The notes under the pieces: model-generated
Database searches by the model: none
Seen by the model: the letters and a program-made list of their open reading frames with translations, nothing else
Told to the model about the DNA's origin: nothing
Shown here: positions 22,748 to 34,500 of the stretch, piece after piece
Layout of the letters: the number at the start of each line of letters is the position of its first letter
Position numbering within the stretch: position 1 is the first letter of the stretch
DNA from: Spizellomyces punctatus DAOM BR117
Lineage: Eukaryota; Chytridiomycota; Chytridiomycetes; Spizellomycetales; Spizellomycetaceae
Assembly: GCF_000182565.1 (NCBI RefSeq)
Contig: NW_015971543.1
Location: 283,397-347,396, forward strand
Direction of reading: 5' to 3'
DNA length: 64,000 nt
Program-made: the position numbers and the translations under genes

Positions 22748-24248
22748 TCAGAGAACCGCCACCATCACTCCAATCAAGGCGCTCGCAATGCCGAGCAGTC
22801 CTGGGTGCAAGTAAGCACCACCACCGACGGCGCCGCTGGTCTTGGAAGCCCATCGTATAGAATTGCCCATGGCGATCAGTTCCTGCCTGAACACTTTGGC
22901 AACTTGGTTCTCTTCAGTGTCGTCCTTTCCATTTCCTGCCAGATAGTCACCCATCGTTCGGAATTCTCGGAGGGTTTCTTCCTCTTGCTTCTTGAATTCA
23001 AAGAGACACACACCTTTGACCTTTGGGTGCGTGTCGAGGAAGGTTTGGTTAAAGATTTGGCGCCACCATGCTTGTTTGATAGCAAGCATCCCTGGGCCTT
23101 TGTTGAGAGCAGTGGTCGCCGTTTCGGGTTGTCCTGGTTTCAAAAATCCGAGGTGGAAAGTAGCCGCGGTCTCGGCAACCATAAAGGGCTTTCCACCTTT
23201 CGAGACGGGATTGGTCACATTAGGACCCTTGCCGTCATTGGAGAACATGTTGTAGAAATCATAGGAAGACATGTTTGGTTTTCCGCCGATCATAGCTTCG
23301 ACCACACCGGGATTGGGAACGACGTTGTCCACCCAGGGATACTCTTTGCCATAGTGGTAGAGGGAAAGACCAACCCAATCCACAAAGTCGTCTCCGGGGT
23401 AGTATGGACTGTATGGATCGTCCCAGAAATCAAAGGCACCATCCTTGTTGGTGTCGAGAACGGCACGGTCGCTGGCGGATGCATTCGCTACATGCGAATA
23501 CGCACCACCAAGGAATGGGTAGCCATTGCTAGAGTTTGGTGCCCAGAGGAACGCGATTTTAGATTTGTCTGAAATGCCTTGGCGGAATCGTGTGTAAAAT
23601 CGCTTCCATTCTGAAATGAATGCAATGGGTTGTTGGCCATATGGGAACCATGAACCTACAAGCATTTGAGCAACCATTAGTCACACCAGGCCCGCTTGTC
23701 CTTTTACCGCTCCTTTTCTCAACATACCATTCATCTCTGGTGCATATCGAATCATAACCCTTCGCCCCTTGGCAACCGCTGTTTGAATCATTTGCGCCAA
23801 CTGATCTATACTGCTATCCGTTACACGGGAAAAACCGGTCATTGGGTAGACAGTAAGATAGAGAACTGCGTCTGTTTGTGTGTCATCCACCAATTGAAGG
23901 ATCTTGGGAATGAGATTGAGGTCATCGGGAATGTTGATATTGGATTGGAACAAGGAGAGTGGTTTGTGGTCAAAACGTTGGTTGACGAGGTTCGGTGTGT
24001 CTGTCCCTGACAGTTCATTAACCCAAGCACCACTACGTAAAAATGTGAGAATGAGATGGTGTTGTTTCCTGACTGACAAAGAACGTTGCAACTTACAAGA
24101 GGATACCATTTGAAGGTTCAAGCGGAGCGAGTCCGGCAACGACACCAATATCACGCTTTTCCAGCGGTGATGCTACCGCGGTCGACTGCGTCAGTCCAGC
24201 CAAAACAGTCAATGCGGAGCAAGCGAACGAGCTCCAACGATATCGCAT
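22748..24248 (-). CDS. GPI-anchored GH26-type glycoside hydrolase (beta-mannanase/glucanase-like)
   Basis: Three exons, 24248-24097, 24032-23728 and 23655-22748, give 454 aa. There is an N-terminal signal peptide (MRYRWSSFACSALTVLAG) and a possible Kex2-like site LEKR near residue 31. The catalytic region shows the GH26 acid/base glutamate in RYAPEMNGSWFPYGQ (Glu about 150) and a nucleophile candidate in FMVAETAATFH (Glu about 314). DWVGLSLYHYG matches the family's substrate-cleft strand. The C-terminus ends in a hydrophobic stretch (HPGLLGIASALIGVMVAVL) after small residues, a typical GPI-attachment signal. The likely role is cell-surface mannan or beta-glucan cutting for nutrition or wall remodelling. 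Exact substrate cannot be read from sequence. Confidence 0.82.
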
Positions 24249-24255
24249 AATGCCG

Positions 24256-24293
24256 GATAGAAAGCTTACGAATAGATAGAAAGCTTACGAATA
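24256..24293. repeat. Perfect 19 bp tandem duplication in the GH26 5' leader
   Basis: GATAGAAAGCTTACGAATA occurs twice head to tail, ending about 8-45 bp from the GH26 start codon at 24248. Likely replication slippage. Confidence 0.8.
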
Positions 24294-25795
24294 GAGAGTC
24301 AGCCAGAGGATGAAACGGACGACTCTCGCTTTAAACAAGCTGAAGTTGGTCTGATATGAGGAATGTTAAGCGTCCGGACCAGCGGAGGCAATGGGTCGCG
24401 CTACTACAGTTTTATAGAATGACAAAAAAAAGGCGGCGTTTAGCCTCTCTTTGAAAGCCGTGAAGTTTGGGGTCGTAGGCAAACGTCTCAAACGTGCCGA
24501 GACGACTGGGATAAATACAACTACTGACGGCAATATGAGGAATGACGCAAAACTTTAAAACCCGACCAGCGGATAATGAGCGATTTAAAAAAAAAAAACA
24601 AGACAACGACGACGACGGCTGTGGGGGGGAGGAAGGGAAGAAAACAGCACTTTTATACAATCATCATGACGGCAAATTAACCGTCGGCAATTGTCAAGTC
24701 AAAAACAACACTCAAAAAACTCTAAACAGCTTTCCGATCATATAGTGGCACAGTTACGCAAGCAGCAAATCGATTAATCCCAATTTGGAAGGTTCAGACT
24801 TGCGTGTGACACGTTGGGCTCTTGGCACAATCAAGGTTTATTTTTGCTTGAAACTTTGCGAGTGTGTTGGGCAGGAAGAGGGGTGATTAGCGTTTGGGAG
24901 GCTTCGCGTGTAGAACGGGAACAAGTGATGTATTTACTTTGTCAGCAGCAATGCCATACGAGGGCCCGGTCAAGGATAAGAAGATGGTGAAAGCGTTTGT
25001 GGTGTTTGTCTTGGTGTGATGACCCCGGCTACGTTTTACTGATGATGGTACGCAAGATGCACAGACCATGGGTGGGTGACTCCGAGCTCTCTTGAAACTC
25101 CAAATGCTAACGTTATGAGGTAGCGCTATTACACAATGATGTTGGACACAAGGGCGTGGTTGTGCACTGATCCTGCGTCAGCGGGGTTCTGGCAGCCGCG
25201 CCAGGAAGAGATTGCAATGCGACCAATGAAAGGGTAAATTAACAGCAACCCGGAAACTGGGTTCGTTGAGATCCCTATGTGCGATATCCAACACACGCTT
25301 CATCAGATCGCAATTTGGTGTATGAAATGCCAATCGCCTTGTCAGTCAATCGTGGCCAATCCAGTTTATTAACAAAAGTGACATTTAACACCAAGTGATA
25401 GCCGCAGTGCTTTATCGCTCAATGCACAGGAGGGATAGTATCACTGTGAATGGGTCCTTTGTCGCCCCAAACCATGAATTTGCAATGCCCCATCCATGAC
25501 ATCAAAAACACCAGTCTGCTAAATAGTGAAACAAAAGGTACATGCTACTTGTGTTCTTTGGCCCGTTTGCATAGGAACCTTAACAATGTAGTGAAATTGC
25601 AAATCCCCAAGAGGGTTCCGCTTGTGGGGATACAGAGAGCCAAGAACCATAGGTGGCAATATGCCATAAATGGGAAATATAGTTTCTGGATGTAGCATCT
25701 CTAACCCAACATGTATGACATGTCCATCCAAGTGCAATGCCATGAAGATTTACTGGACAATGACAGTCAACCTCGACGCTATCTGCTCTTGACTT

Positions 25796-25815
25796 GCAGC
25801 AGCAGCAGCAGCAGC
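25796..25815. repeat. CAG microsatellite
   Basis: Six to seven GCA/CAG units in non-coding sequence. Confidence 0.75.
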
Positions 25816-26672
25816 CACCCTCCATCATCTCGATGCTGCTCTGCAAGAACAAAAGCGCATCATCTTTTACATGGAACAAGAGTGTAGACTTTCAAATAAC
25901 CACAGCCATGGCTGGAGTGCCCCTGCGTGACGCTGTTGACTCTTTATATCCTACAACTTTTTGCCAACTTTCAGCCATGGGCAGATTTACAACGACGGCG
26001 GCGGTTTGCCACCACAAGATTTCAAGTAGTGATTCTGGAGACAACCTGGTTAAACGGAGGACGGGCGCAGCGGCCCACGGCGATTCTATTATTTTAAACA
26101 ATGCTGTACCCATTCACTGCAACTTTTGTAAACTTGCAAGCTTGACAGATAAATCAACAAAATGTTGGGACAAGAACTGACACGTAACAAGCGCTAGAGA
26201 AATGCCCACACATTGTTTCTTTTTGTTGCCAGTTAGGCCAACTTGCCTTCCCCATCCCCAGAAGGATCCAACACATCTGTCTTTTGAAATAAAAAACGAC
26301 CACCACGGCGAAAGTAAAAGAAAACCAAAACAAAACTTTCTCTCTTGTCGCGTTTCGCGCAAAGGAACAAAAGAAAAAAAACCCAAAAACTTGTGCGATT
26401 TTCACAGCGAAAGGATTTTTTAGGCGGCCGCTTTTTTCTTTAGAGCTTTTGATTGTCGCACTGCACCCACTTTACAGGTTGACGTATGGAATTTTACTTT
26501 TTCTTTTCCTTGGCTTTTTTAGAACGAGGCTGAAGGGAAGACCTTTGAAAGGGGATGCGCAGCCCTTTCCCACAGGGGGTGGAAAGTTAAAGGCCCCTTG
26601 CCACGCCCGCGCGCGGACGACTGTTCATTGATTGAAATAACTCGGAAGAGCCGCCGTCGCCCTTTGGTCCCT

Positions 26673-28332
26673 ATGGTACATGTCCACATTGAACGACAAC
26701 CACGGCGGGGCAGAGCGGCGGCGGCGGTCGCTACACTTTTGTTGCTCCTCCTCGTCATAACATGGATTCCTCACGTAGTGGGAATGACGGAGCAGTGCTC
26801 TGTTTGTCCCAGCACACCAGTCTGCGAGACAGCCTGCGCGCAGAACGAGGCAAGTGCCTGGGAATTTTAAAAACCGGTACACAGCATTTATATTTACATG
26901 ATTTCAACAGGTCTGCGTCTTTACGGGCTCCCATACGTGCGAAACATGCACCTCCAGTGCATGTGTAGTGATTGTAGATCCTAGTCTGTCCGCTGTTGTG
27001 CGCCTGCCAACTTCGATGACCCCAGATACCGCTATTCCTATTTCCCAAACTGCTGTCCTTCCTGTCCTTCTCCAGCCCACTGCCACTGTTCCCACACGAC
27101 GACCAACGAGCATACCACTGCCCATCCTACCGCCCATCATTCCGACGGTAACAGCTGCGCCAACAGCAAGCGCGGATGCGTCGCGAAAGGTTTTCAAGGA
27201 AGAGAAGAACGGTGGGTCAACCCCAACGGGCATCATTGCCGGTTCAGTTGTAGCTGTCGCCGTGGTCGGGTTTGGAGCGCTCGCTTTCGTTAGGCGGGGG
27301 AAAAGCGCAGTGAGACCAACTTTGCGATCGTTTTGGTCAAACCGAACAAAACGGTTGCGACAGACCCTGTTTCCTCCGTCCAATGCAAGCATATTACGTG
27401 TGCCGCTCCCAGATCGGGGACATCCTGAGCCTTTTCATTCACTCACCGTTGACCCAGAGTATGTGCCTTTGGTCGCGACATCCCTATTTAATTCTTCAAG
27501 CGCACACCGGTTATCCGCCACTTCTTCCGAGCTTTCAACAGCAATCATTCAGATATCCCCAAAAAGCTCCAGTTTCACATCGCCCTTGCAACCCACACCG
27601 CCTCCCTCCTCTTATGACCCAATGCGACGGCTCTCTGTTATATCACATCAAAGAGTCCCTGTCGCGCCAGTGCTCGGATCTACCAAAACTGGTTCCCGCA
27701 TCTTTCCTCATCCTTTGATTCTCTCTATTGCGGGCGACGCCGATTCGATTCCCACCTTCCCAAACATTCAGCACGATACGTCGACAGTTCCACGTCAAAT
27801 CCGGGCCGTCCGATTTCGGAGCCAGGACAGCGTGATTCCCGCGCGACCGCGAAGTGCAAGCCAGTCGAGCTGCGATAGTGTGTCGTCCGATGGATCGTCA
27901 ACCGCATCCTCTGTGGTATCGTCGGTCTCTTCGTCATCGTCACTGGAGGTCCCGTCTCTCGCTTTTGCAAACATGTCTTGGACTTATCCAGGGGCGGGAC
28001 AAATCCCCTCACCAATGCCGACTTTACAAAGTTCAGCTAAAGTCAGTAATAGTGGCTTAGAGTCTCCGTCTCTCGGTCCTCAACTGCCTGCGACAGATAC
28101 CTGGACGGGACGGAAAGGGCGAGGGCATATTAGATCTCACAGTGTGCGAATGAGCCAGCGAGATGTTAACGTTGTTATAGGAAGTGGCGACAAGATGCTG
28201 GCCAGCGGCGTGGGCAGCGGTCCCTACCCGGCAGTCCTTGGGCAAGGCTGGTCCATGACCCGAGACTTGACGGTGGACGCTGCCCATACCAGACCGCCGC
28301 CCCTTGCTCTCCATTCTGGGATAGATCCATGA
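26673..28332 (+). CDS. OPY2-like membrane anchor for MAPK signalling
   Basis: Two exons, 26673-26849 and 26911-28332, give 532 aa. After a hydrophobic leader (AAAAVATLLLLLLVITWIPH) comes a small cysteine-rich ectodomain with eight Cys in the Opy2 order, from EQCSVCPSTPVCETAC to HTCETCTSSAC. A Thr/Pro-rich stalk follows, then one transmembrane helix (GIIAGSVVAVAVVGFGALAF) and a basic stop-transfer. The long Ser-rich cytosolic tail carries several SP/TP sites. In yeast Opy2 tethers Ste50/Ste11 at the plasma membrane in HOG and filamentation signalling. The intron starts with GC (GAG|GCAAGT) and ends CAG, a GC-AG intron. Upstream in-frame ATG 26598 would put a basic run ahead of the leader; I prefer 26673. 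Confidence 0.72.
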
Positions 28333-28831
28333 CTTCTTAATTCGCATGTGTACTTGTATATATGATTGTTTATAATAGATTATTACTGCGAGGTGTTGAA
28401 GATGGCAATGATGAAATTGTTTCTGGCTGGCGACACTGTCAATTCTTGCATGTTTTTGGCCATTTGAGAACACTGTAAGCAATTCTCGCATCACCTACTA
28501 CGGATGTGGGACTATTAGTGCACCTATGCATATGTAACCAACGCAATTAGGTTATCGGATGCTTCCTGCAACCTCTAGCAACGAAATGGTAGCTCGAGTA
28601 CTTGCTGAAAATTTGCGAGGATGCAAGGCATTGCATATTCCTCTGTGATGATATTTGGACTTTGGACCGTCTTATATTTTGCAAGGTATCCACACAACGC
28701 GTAATAAACTTTGGCGTGAACCCTAAATTCTATTTTATAAATACGGCGCAGATCCAGCAAAGGAAGGGCGCGCAGGGTATTCTAAGGGTAAACGGGTAAA
28801 CCTCTACTCATCCAATCCTCCCTTTTGAACA
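28333..28831. other. Convergent 3' intergenic region
   Basis: Lies between the ends of the OPY2-like gene (+) and the 7TM gene (-). AT-rich, with no gene seen. A TTATAAATA near 28733 has no gene behind it. Confidence 0.4.
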
Positions 28832-30158
28832 TCAAGGCATGGCACTCTGGCTACCAGTCAGCTTTGCCTGTGTGCCCTTTCCGGTTGGACTGCGTTGCAT
28901 TCGGCTTCCGACAGGTGTCGTTTCCCCAGTATCGACAACGACCTTTAGTTTTTGCCACACCGTCAATACTTCAAAGCAGCTCTCAGCACATAACCATACG
29001 GTCCCAGAGAATAGAACGGATGGAACGACAAAGCGGTTTTGCAGTGCTGAATAAAGGAACAGTATGAGATGGTGAGAATTAAATCACTCCGGGATCAGAA
29101 GACTTACAATCAAATGTCTGCGTGACAATGAGCACCGCTGTGCAGCAGATGAACGTTATCGTAATGAGAATGTTATTGGCTATTCGTAAGTGCCGGAATT
29201 TTTGAGCACTGGATGCGTGAGCGCTGCTGGTGTACTCTTTTACTCCTTGTTCCACTCTGGAAAGCTGGAAATACGCGCAAGTATCAGAAGATGCTGCGTC
29301 CCTATGAGAAAACTCAATGTCCCAACGTACCGTGAGAGTGAATGTGAAGATTGCTGGAATAAGATACGCTGCGGGAAACATGGCAAGCATGCCCCAAAAC
29401 ACCCTGGATGCTTGTCTGTTTCCCAAATTGTCTTTAGAATCGACGGTAAAACACGCTGTGCAAGGACCTTTTGTTGAACTTACCCAGTCCTTGACACATC
29501 GTATATCCCAACAGCCGTGTTTGCGGTAGTCCAAGTGGCCTGGCAGGGAACAAACCAGAGGTGAGAACACTTTAGCAAGAGGTGAGGTTTCGCATGTTAC
29601 CGGAACGTAGCTAACGTACAATTAAACCAGTGATTCCCCAACTGATCATTTGCCGGTGTCGGGCTACGGCGCAAACTTGGCTAAATCGCCAACCAGACGC
29701 TGCAATGAGCAGCCCAAGCTTGACTTGGCCACAGATGACCAGCAAGACGAGATGGGGTGTCATGGCAAGTGCGGAAGGAGCGACCGTCCTATAGATAACA
29801 CGAAAATGTGCAGAATTTAGCAAAGTGTTCAATCTCATTTGGACCAAATTGACAACAAAAACCTCGATTCCAAAATATCTACTCACTTTCCATATGTGAG
29901 ATTGGCGATATCAACAAGGTTCACCACGGTCGCAATCAAAAGAAGGATCGCCCGTGGATTGGGATTCGTCGACACCCGCCAGACAGCAATCATAAAGGCA
30001 AAGACCATAATCGGCCAACAACTGCCAACCAACATACTTGGACCGCCATAAGCGACTGTTTTTGCGTTGCGACGACGAGAGGAGAAAATGAAAAAGAATG
30101 GAGGAAATATGGTCAGATACAGCCAAGGAACGGGGAACAGATGACGCCACGTCAACAT
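28832..30158 (-). CDS. Seven-transmembrane protein, putative receptor of unassigned family
   Basis: Exons on the minus strand: 30158-29887, 29788-29620, 29539-29484, 29415-29331, 29264-29108 and 29046-28832. Phases agree and give 317 aa from the ATG MLTWRHLF. Seven hydrophobic helices are seen: WLYLTIFPPFFFIFS, MLVGSCWPIMVFAFMIAVW, RAILLLIATVVNLVDIANL, MTPHLVLLVICGQVKLGLL, SWGITGLIATWTTANTAVG, WGMLAMFPAAYLIPAIFTF and NILITITFICCTAVLIV, with another stretch VPSVLFSGTVWLCAESCF near the C-terminus. The exact helix count is therefore seven or eight. The tail is short and basic. An upstream coding stretch (to about 30420, MSCSNFTECFMDPVV) may be an N-terminal exon, but I could not join it with a normal-sized intron. 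No family motif recognised. Confidence 0.6.
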
Positions 30159-31436
30159 TGTTGTATCTTTGGAACAAAGAAATCTTACCTGCTACCAAGT
30201 CCGTCACCTTGGCCTGCGTCGCCGCTTGCACCTTTGCGATAGTTAGGCTGACTGCGGGATCGATAAACATGCTCTACAAAAACGCTTCCGTCATGAGGAC
30301 CTTTGCCCAAAAACCTACACGCAGCGATCCGCTGAATCTGTCGCTTTACCTTAATGGCACCCTGCACCACCGGATCCATAAAGCACTCTGTAAAATTCGA
30401 GCAAGACATTCGCTTCCGACAAACAAAGAAAAAGTAAGGAAAATTGCCGATAACTCCTCTGGTATATCCTCGCACGGTTCGTTAAAGGATAAAATGTGAA
30501 ATACGTGGAAATCAAAGAGAGGTTCCAACATGCAAAAGGGCGAGCTTTTTATGATTTTTGACCCATCTCCAGCTAGATAAATCCGGAGCACAGTATGGGC
30601 GCTTTCTAATATTGTTTTGATAAAAGACACTGCATAGGCTTTGATTTTGTCTTTCAACAGCATCGGGCGAAATGGCTTTCGGGATCTTTCTTTTTTGTTG
30701 ACCGAAATCGTCTCCCTTGGCATGGAGTACTACTTTTATTTGTGTTTGTTTAATTCGCTTATTAGCAATGGTATGTGAACCCCTCATAACAAACAATGAC
30801 AATTTAAATCTTGACTCGTCATACTCGCCATTTTGAGTTTGATAAACAACCAGCCATTGCCGACATACAAAATAAAAAAATATCTAACAAGGGCTAAATG
30901 TAGAATCAAACGCAAACTACACCCTCTGTTTTATCTAGGGATAATTTAGTTATTCTTAGCCAGGGTCACGACGTGTTGACCAATAGTTTGGTGTGTAAGC
31001 TGCGCCACAGATGTTATAACCCTTCTTGATTAATGGCTTGTAGGCAAAATCGAAATCCAAGCTGCACAAAGCCCATGGGGATTTTGTGTCACTCTCTGTA
31101 CAATCGTCCATGACTCACAGACATTTCTTGATCATCCCATCTATAATTGGCATATGAGTCGCATCCAGAAAAAACATGGCAATTTCTTACATTCTGGAGA
31201 GGCACACATGTTAGATCATGAGCCCAACTATTCAAAATGCAACAAGTACTGACGAAAATGCCAGAAGCCACGTTCGTGACAACCAGAGTCGCAAATAAAA
31301 AAAACCAAATATTGCTTGCTTTGATCAAAAGGTTACCTGACGACCCGCGATCGCGTCCCATTCAAGTCAATCCTGTTTTTAAATTTGTCGCCCTTGGGGA
31401 CACCCGAAAAACTATTGTCACGTTTGAAGAGTACCT
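30159..31436. other. 1.3 kb with possible N-terminal exon of the 7TM gene; otherwise no clear gene
   Basis: 30185-30475 (minus) has open sequence with MSCSNFTECFMDPVV and MFIDPAVSLTIAKVQ that could be a 5' exon of the 7TM gene. 31000-31361 (minus) has open, cysteine-containing stretches (CCILNSWAHDLTC, CSLDFDFAYKPLIK) that can be spliced in more than one way. I could not settle a gene there. The rest is AT-rich. Confidence 0.3.
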
Positions 31437-31560
31437 CAAAAGATTTCCGAATGCACCAGACCCTGCCTGTTCCCCCCTCTACACAGCTTTGAGTAGTATT
31501 TTAAGTGAAAAGATTTCCGAATACACCAGACCCTCCCTGTTCCCCCCTCTACACAGCTAA
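31437..31560. repeat. 70 bp tandem duplication spanning the HRQ1-like stop codon
   Basis: AGATTTCCGAAT at 31441 returns at 31511 (period 70) and the following 47-50 bases match with a few changes (GCACC/ACACC, CTGCC/CTCCC), ending in the shared TCTACACAGCT. On the minus strand the right-hand unit carries the last codons and TAG of the HRQ1-like gene. The left-hand unit is a downstream copy with the same AGCTGTGTAG. Confidence 0.85.
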
Positions 31561-34500
31561 GTCTCCACACATTCCTTTTAACACAATTATCGCACCAGTT
31601 TTGCTCAGTGCCTCATTGGCTTCACTACAGGCCGATCGATGGATACCTACAATTACACCACCTTTAGTAGAGATCAAACGGAGACATCCAAAGATGGCAA
31701 CTTACACCCAGGACATCCTTCCAAGCAATCGCAGCTCTCCACGACTTGTCGAGCCCGAACGAGGAGATCTGAGATGTGTTTGAATGCTTTATAGGTTACA
31801 CCTCCTTTCCCGGAGGCAGAGTCGTAAACAACAATTCTATGAATCAGATAATGAAAGTCAGTCAATTGAATACTGGAAGACCACGAACCCACACCACGCA
31901 AGCAAAAAGTACAACCCACCTCGGCGGTCTTGGCCTTGTCGCAGCCGGATGTTTGCATTCTGTTCTAATGTCCGTCTGTCCAGTTGTGGGTATCATAACG
32001 TACGTCGGTAATAGAGATATTAGGGCATGCGAGGCACCATGTATGCTATACTCCACGTTCAGGGTGGCGTTACGTAGAGCTTGCACTGTGTCCTCTGGGA
32101 CTGTAGTGACAACAGAGTGATCAGAATAGAAAGGATATTTGATAATATGCGTCCAACTGGTACCATCGATCCAAAACCCATAGCGAGTCTTTGTGATTGG
32201 AGGGTTCTCTAATCCTTCTACCGCTTCCAATACTCGCCTCGTACGTGGGTTGATTTTGAAGTATCCGAAAACGGTTGTAACCACTTTATTGTAAGACATG
32301 ATAAGTACATGCTAACCGGTACAGAACAATGGTCATCCTCACCTCTCATTTCACCATAATATGCAAAGAGCGCCTTGGTATGCCCAGATGCCTGAACGGG
32401 CGTCTTATGAGTCGTTGCAGGACGACTTTCGATCGTCTTCATAGGATCCACATTTGTGAAATCCCTGTTGGCAGTGATGAAGTCCACAGAGGTCGGGCGG
32501 ACTTTACCGCATTTACGCTCGGCGTCAACCTCAAATACTAAATATGACTGGCCCTGATGTATGAAAATGGAGCCTGCAGGAAGACAGTTAACTGACAATC
32601 CAAAAAAAAGGCGAGATAAGGGAAATAATGCTACCTTCGTATAACGTGAACGGTACTCTAGATGCTTCAACTTCTTCAATTTGCTTATTTATCGTGACAT
32701 CTATGACTCGGTAAACATCCTCGTCAATGCTCCTAATTTGGATTTGCCGTGATGGATGCGAAGCGTACTTGGAACATGCAAAGTACACCTGCAGAGCTTC
32801 TCGTTCAATAACCCCGTAAAGTAACGCCGCCCCTCCCTTTATCGAGGAACCAACCTCATGGATCGTATCCCATCGGAGAAACTTTGAACATAATCCTTCA
32901 ATGAACTCGAAATCGCCAAAGTATTCAAAATCCCTGTTTGGGATCAGTGGCCATTCAAATGCCGCACATTGCAAATGTGTTTCAACGACGAGTTCATTCG
33001 ACACTTCAACGCCTGATGATTCCAGCGTCGACGAATACAGTTCTTTTGGGTGGTTGGCGTAAAATTGATCTAGGGGATTATCGCCTTCCGCCACCTGAAC
33101 TAACATCAGTATGCGAAGATCATTCAGAAATAACAATTGCCTACTCACCAAGATGGACATGGAGTCGCGCTCTCGACGTCCTGCTCGACCTGATTGTTGA
33201 CGATACGACGCGAGGTTGAAAGGAAATCCCACATGCATCACGGCATCTTCAGAAAAAAAGTCCCGCCGTTTAACATGCATATTGTTAAATTGCATCACGC
33301 CTCATTTGGTACGAAACTCACCCAAGGATCCAATATCTACTCCCAGCTCAAGGGCATTGGTCGCCACAATACCTACTCGCCACAAGATAGTTAATGTCCA
33401 ACTCTGATGTAAACTTGTTTGCGGCACTTACAAAGCAGCTCCCCTTGAAACATTTGTCGTTCGATTTTCCGTCGATCTTCTGGGGTATATCCACCACGGT
33501 AAGACATGACTTTATTCACAAATCCAGGGGCAACCTCGTGCAGCAATGCATGAGCCTCCCTCAAGAGAAGCTCACACATAGTTCGGACCTAATGATATCC
33601 ACTGTTAGAGTCGGATACATGAAATGGTACACGATATGAAATGGTTGACCAACCTTTGCAAAGCAGATTGTTCGTACACCTCGAACCACCAGATAAGCAA
33701 TCAGTTTGACAGTTTCCTCGAGCGAACTGCACCGACCCTGACCAGGTCTTCGGGGATCCTTAAGTGGCGGATTCCAGATGATGTGTAGTTTGCGCCCTCG
33801 TGGGGCGCCGTCGACGTCCACCACTCGTACGGCTGACTCGGGGAGACCAAAGAATGAAGTCATGTGCTGAAATCGGAGAATGTCACCACAACAACCTGAC
33901 GAGGATAACAAAGGAAAAAAATCGTACCTCGGCGGGATTTGCAACCGTTGCGGAACAGCTGATGAACCGCACCGTATCATTACCGTATATATGACACAAC
34001 CGTCGCAACCTGCGCATCACCATGGCACAGTGCGCTCCAAATGTTGCAGCATAATAATGCAACTCTGGCAATCAGACATGTTGGCGTTACAAACCCGAAG
34101 CGGTCTAAGCATGCTGCAAGTCGTCCATCTGCCTACCGTCTACGATAACGTATCGTAATCGCTCTAGCCACACCTTCCACTGTTTATGTCCCGGCAAAAT
34201 AGAGACGTGCAACATATCGGGATTGGTAAAGATAACGCTAGCCTTGGCCCTAATCGCATCTCGAGTTCCATCGCGGTATGGGGTGTCCCCATCGTAGGTG
34301 TCGACATCCACCCATTGCAGATTGGTAGTGTGCGAAAGGATAGATATTAGCGAGCGCTTTTGGTCTTGCGCTAATGCCTATGCCACGATGAGGAGTAAGA
34401 TTGCGTCGGCTCAAGTTGATAAAGCTCAACGCACCTTTGTCGGGAATATATATATTGCTCGCACCGTAGGATCGTTCTCAAGTGCACGGAGAACAGGTAG

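Larger units (their letters stand above)
24249..26672. other. 2.4 kb intergenic region between divergent GH26 and OPY2-like genes
   Basis: No supported gene. Holds a perfect 19 bp tandem duplication at 24256-24293 in the GH26 leader and an A-rich run near 24587. A CAG microsatellite lies at 25796-25815. Two loosely similar stretches (about 24354-24400 and 24534-24580) share ATATGAGGAATG and GACCAGCGGA. The ORFs near 25450-25880 on both strands are unconvincing. Confidence 0.4.

Noticed and set aside
22805-23572. Plus-strand ORF of 255 codons inside the GH26 gene
   Set aside because: It is an antisense shadow of the GH26 last exon, which has clear catalytic motifs.
24887-25069. Minus-strand 60-codon ORF
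   Set aside because: Low-complexity composition, no domain, no promoter or splicing support.
30160-30185. A 22 nt intron joining an N-terminal exon to the 7TM gene
   Set aside because: Too short for the other introns of this genome; the N-terminal exon is left as possible only.
31237-31560. Plus-strand ORF near the 70 bp repeat
   Set aside because: It overlaps the HRQ1-like 3' end and the tandem repeat; no domain and no support.
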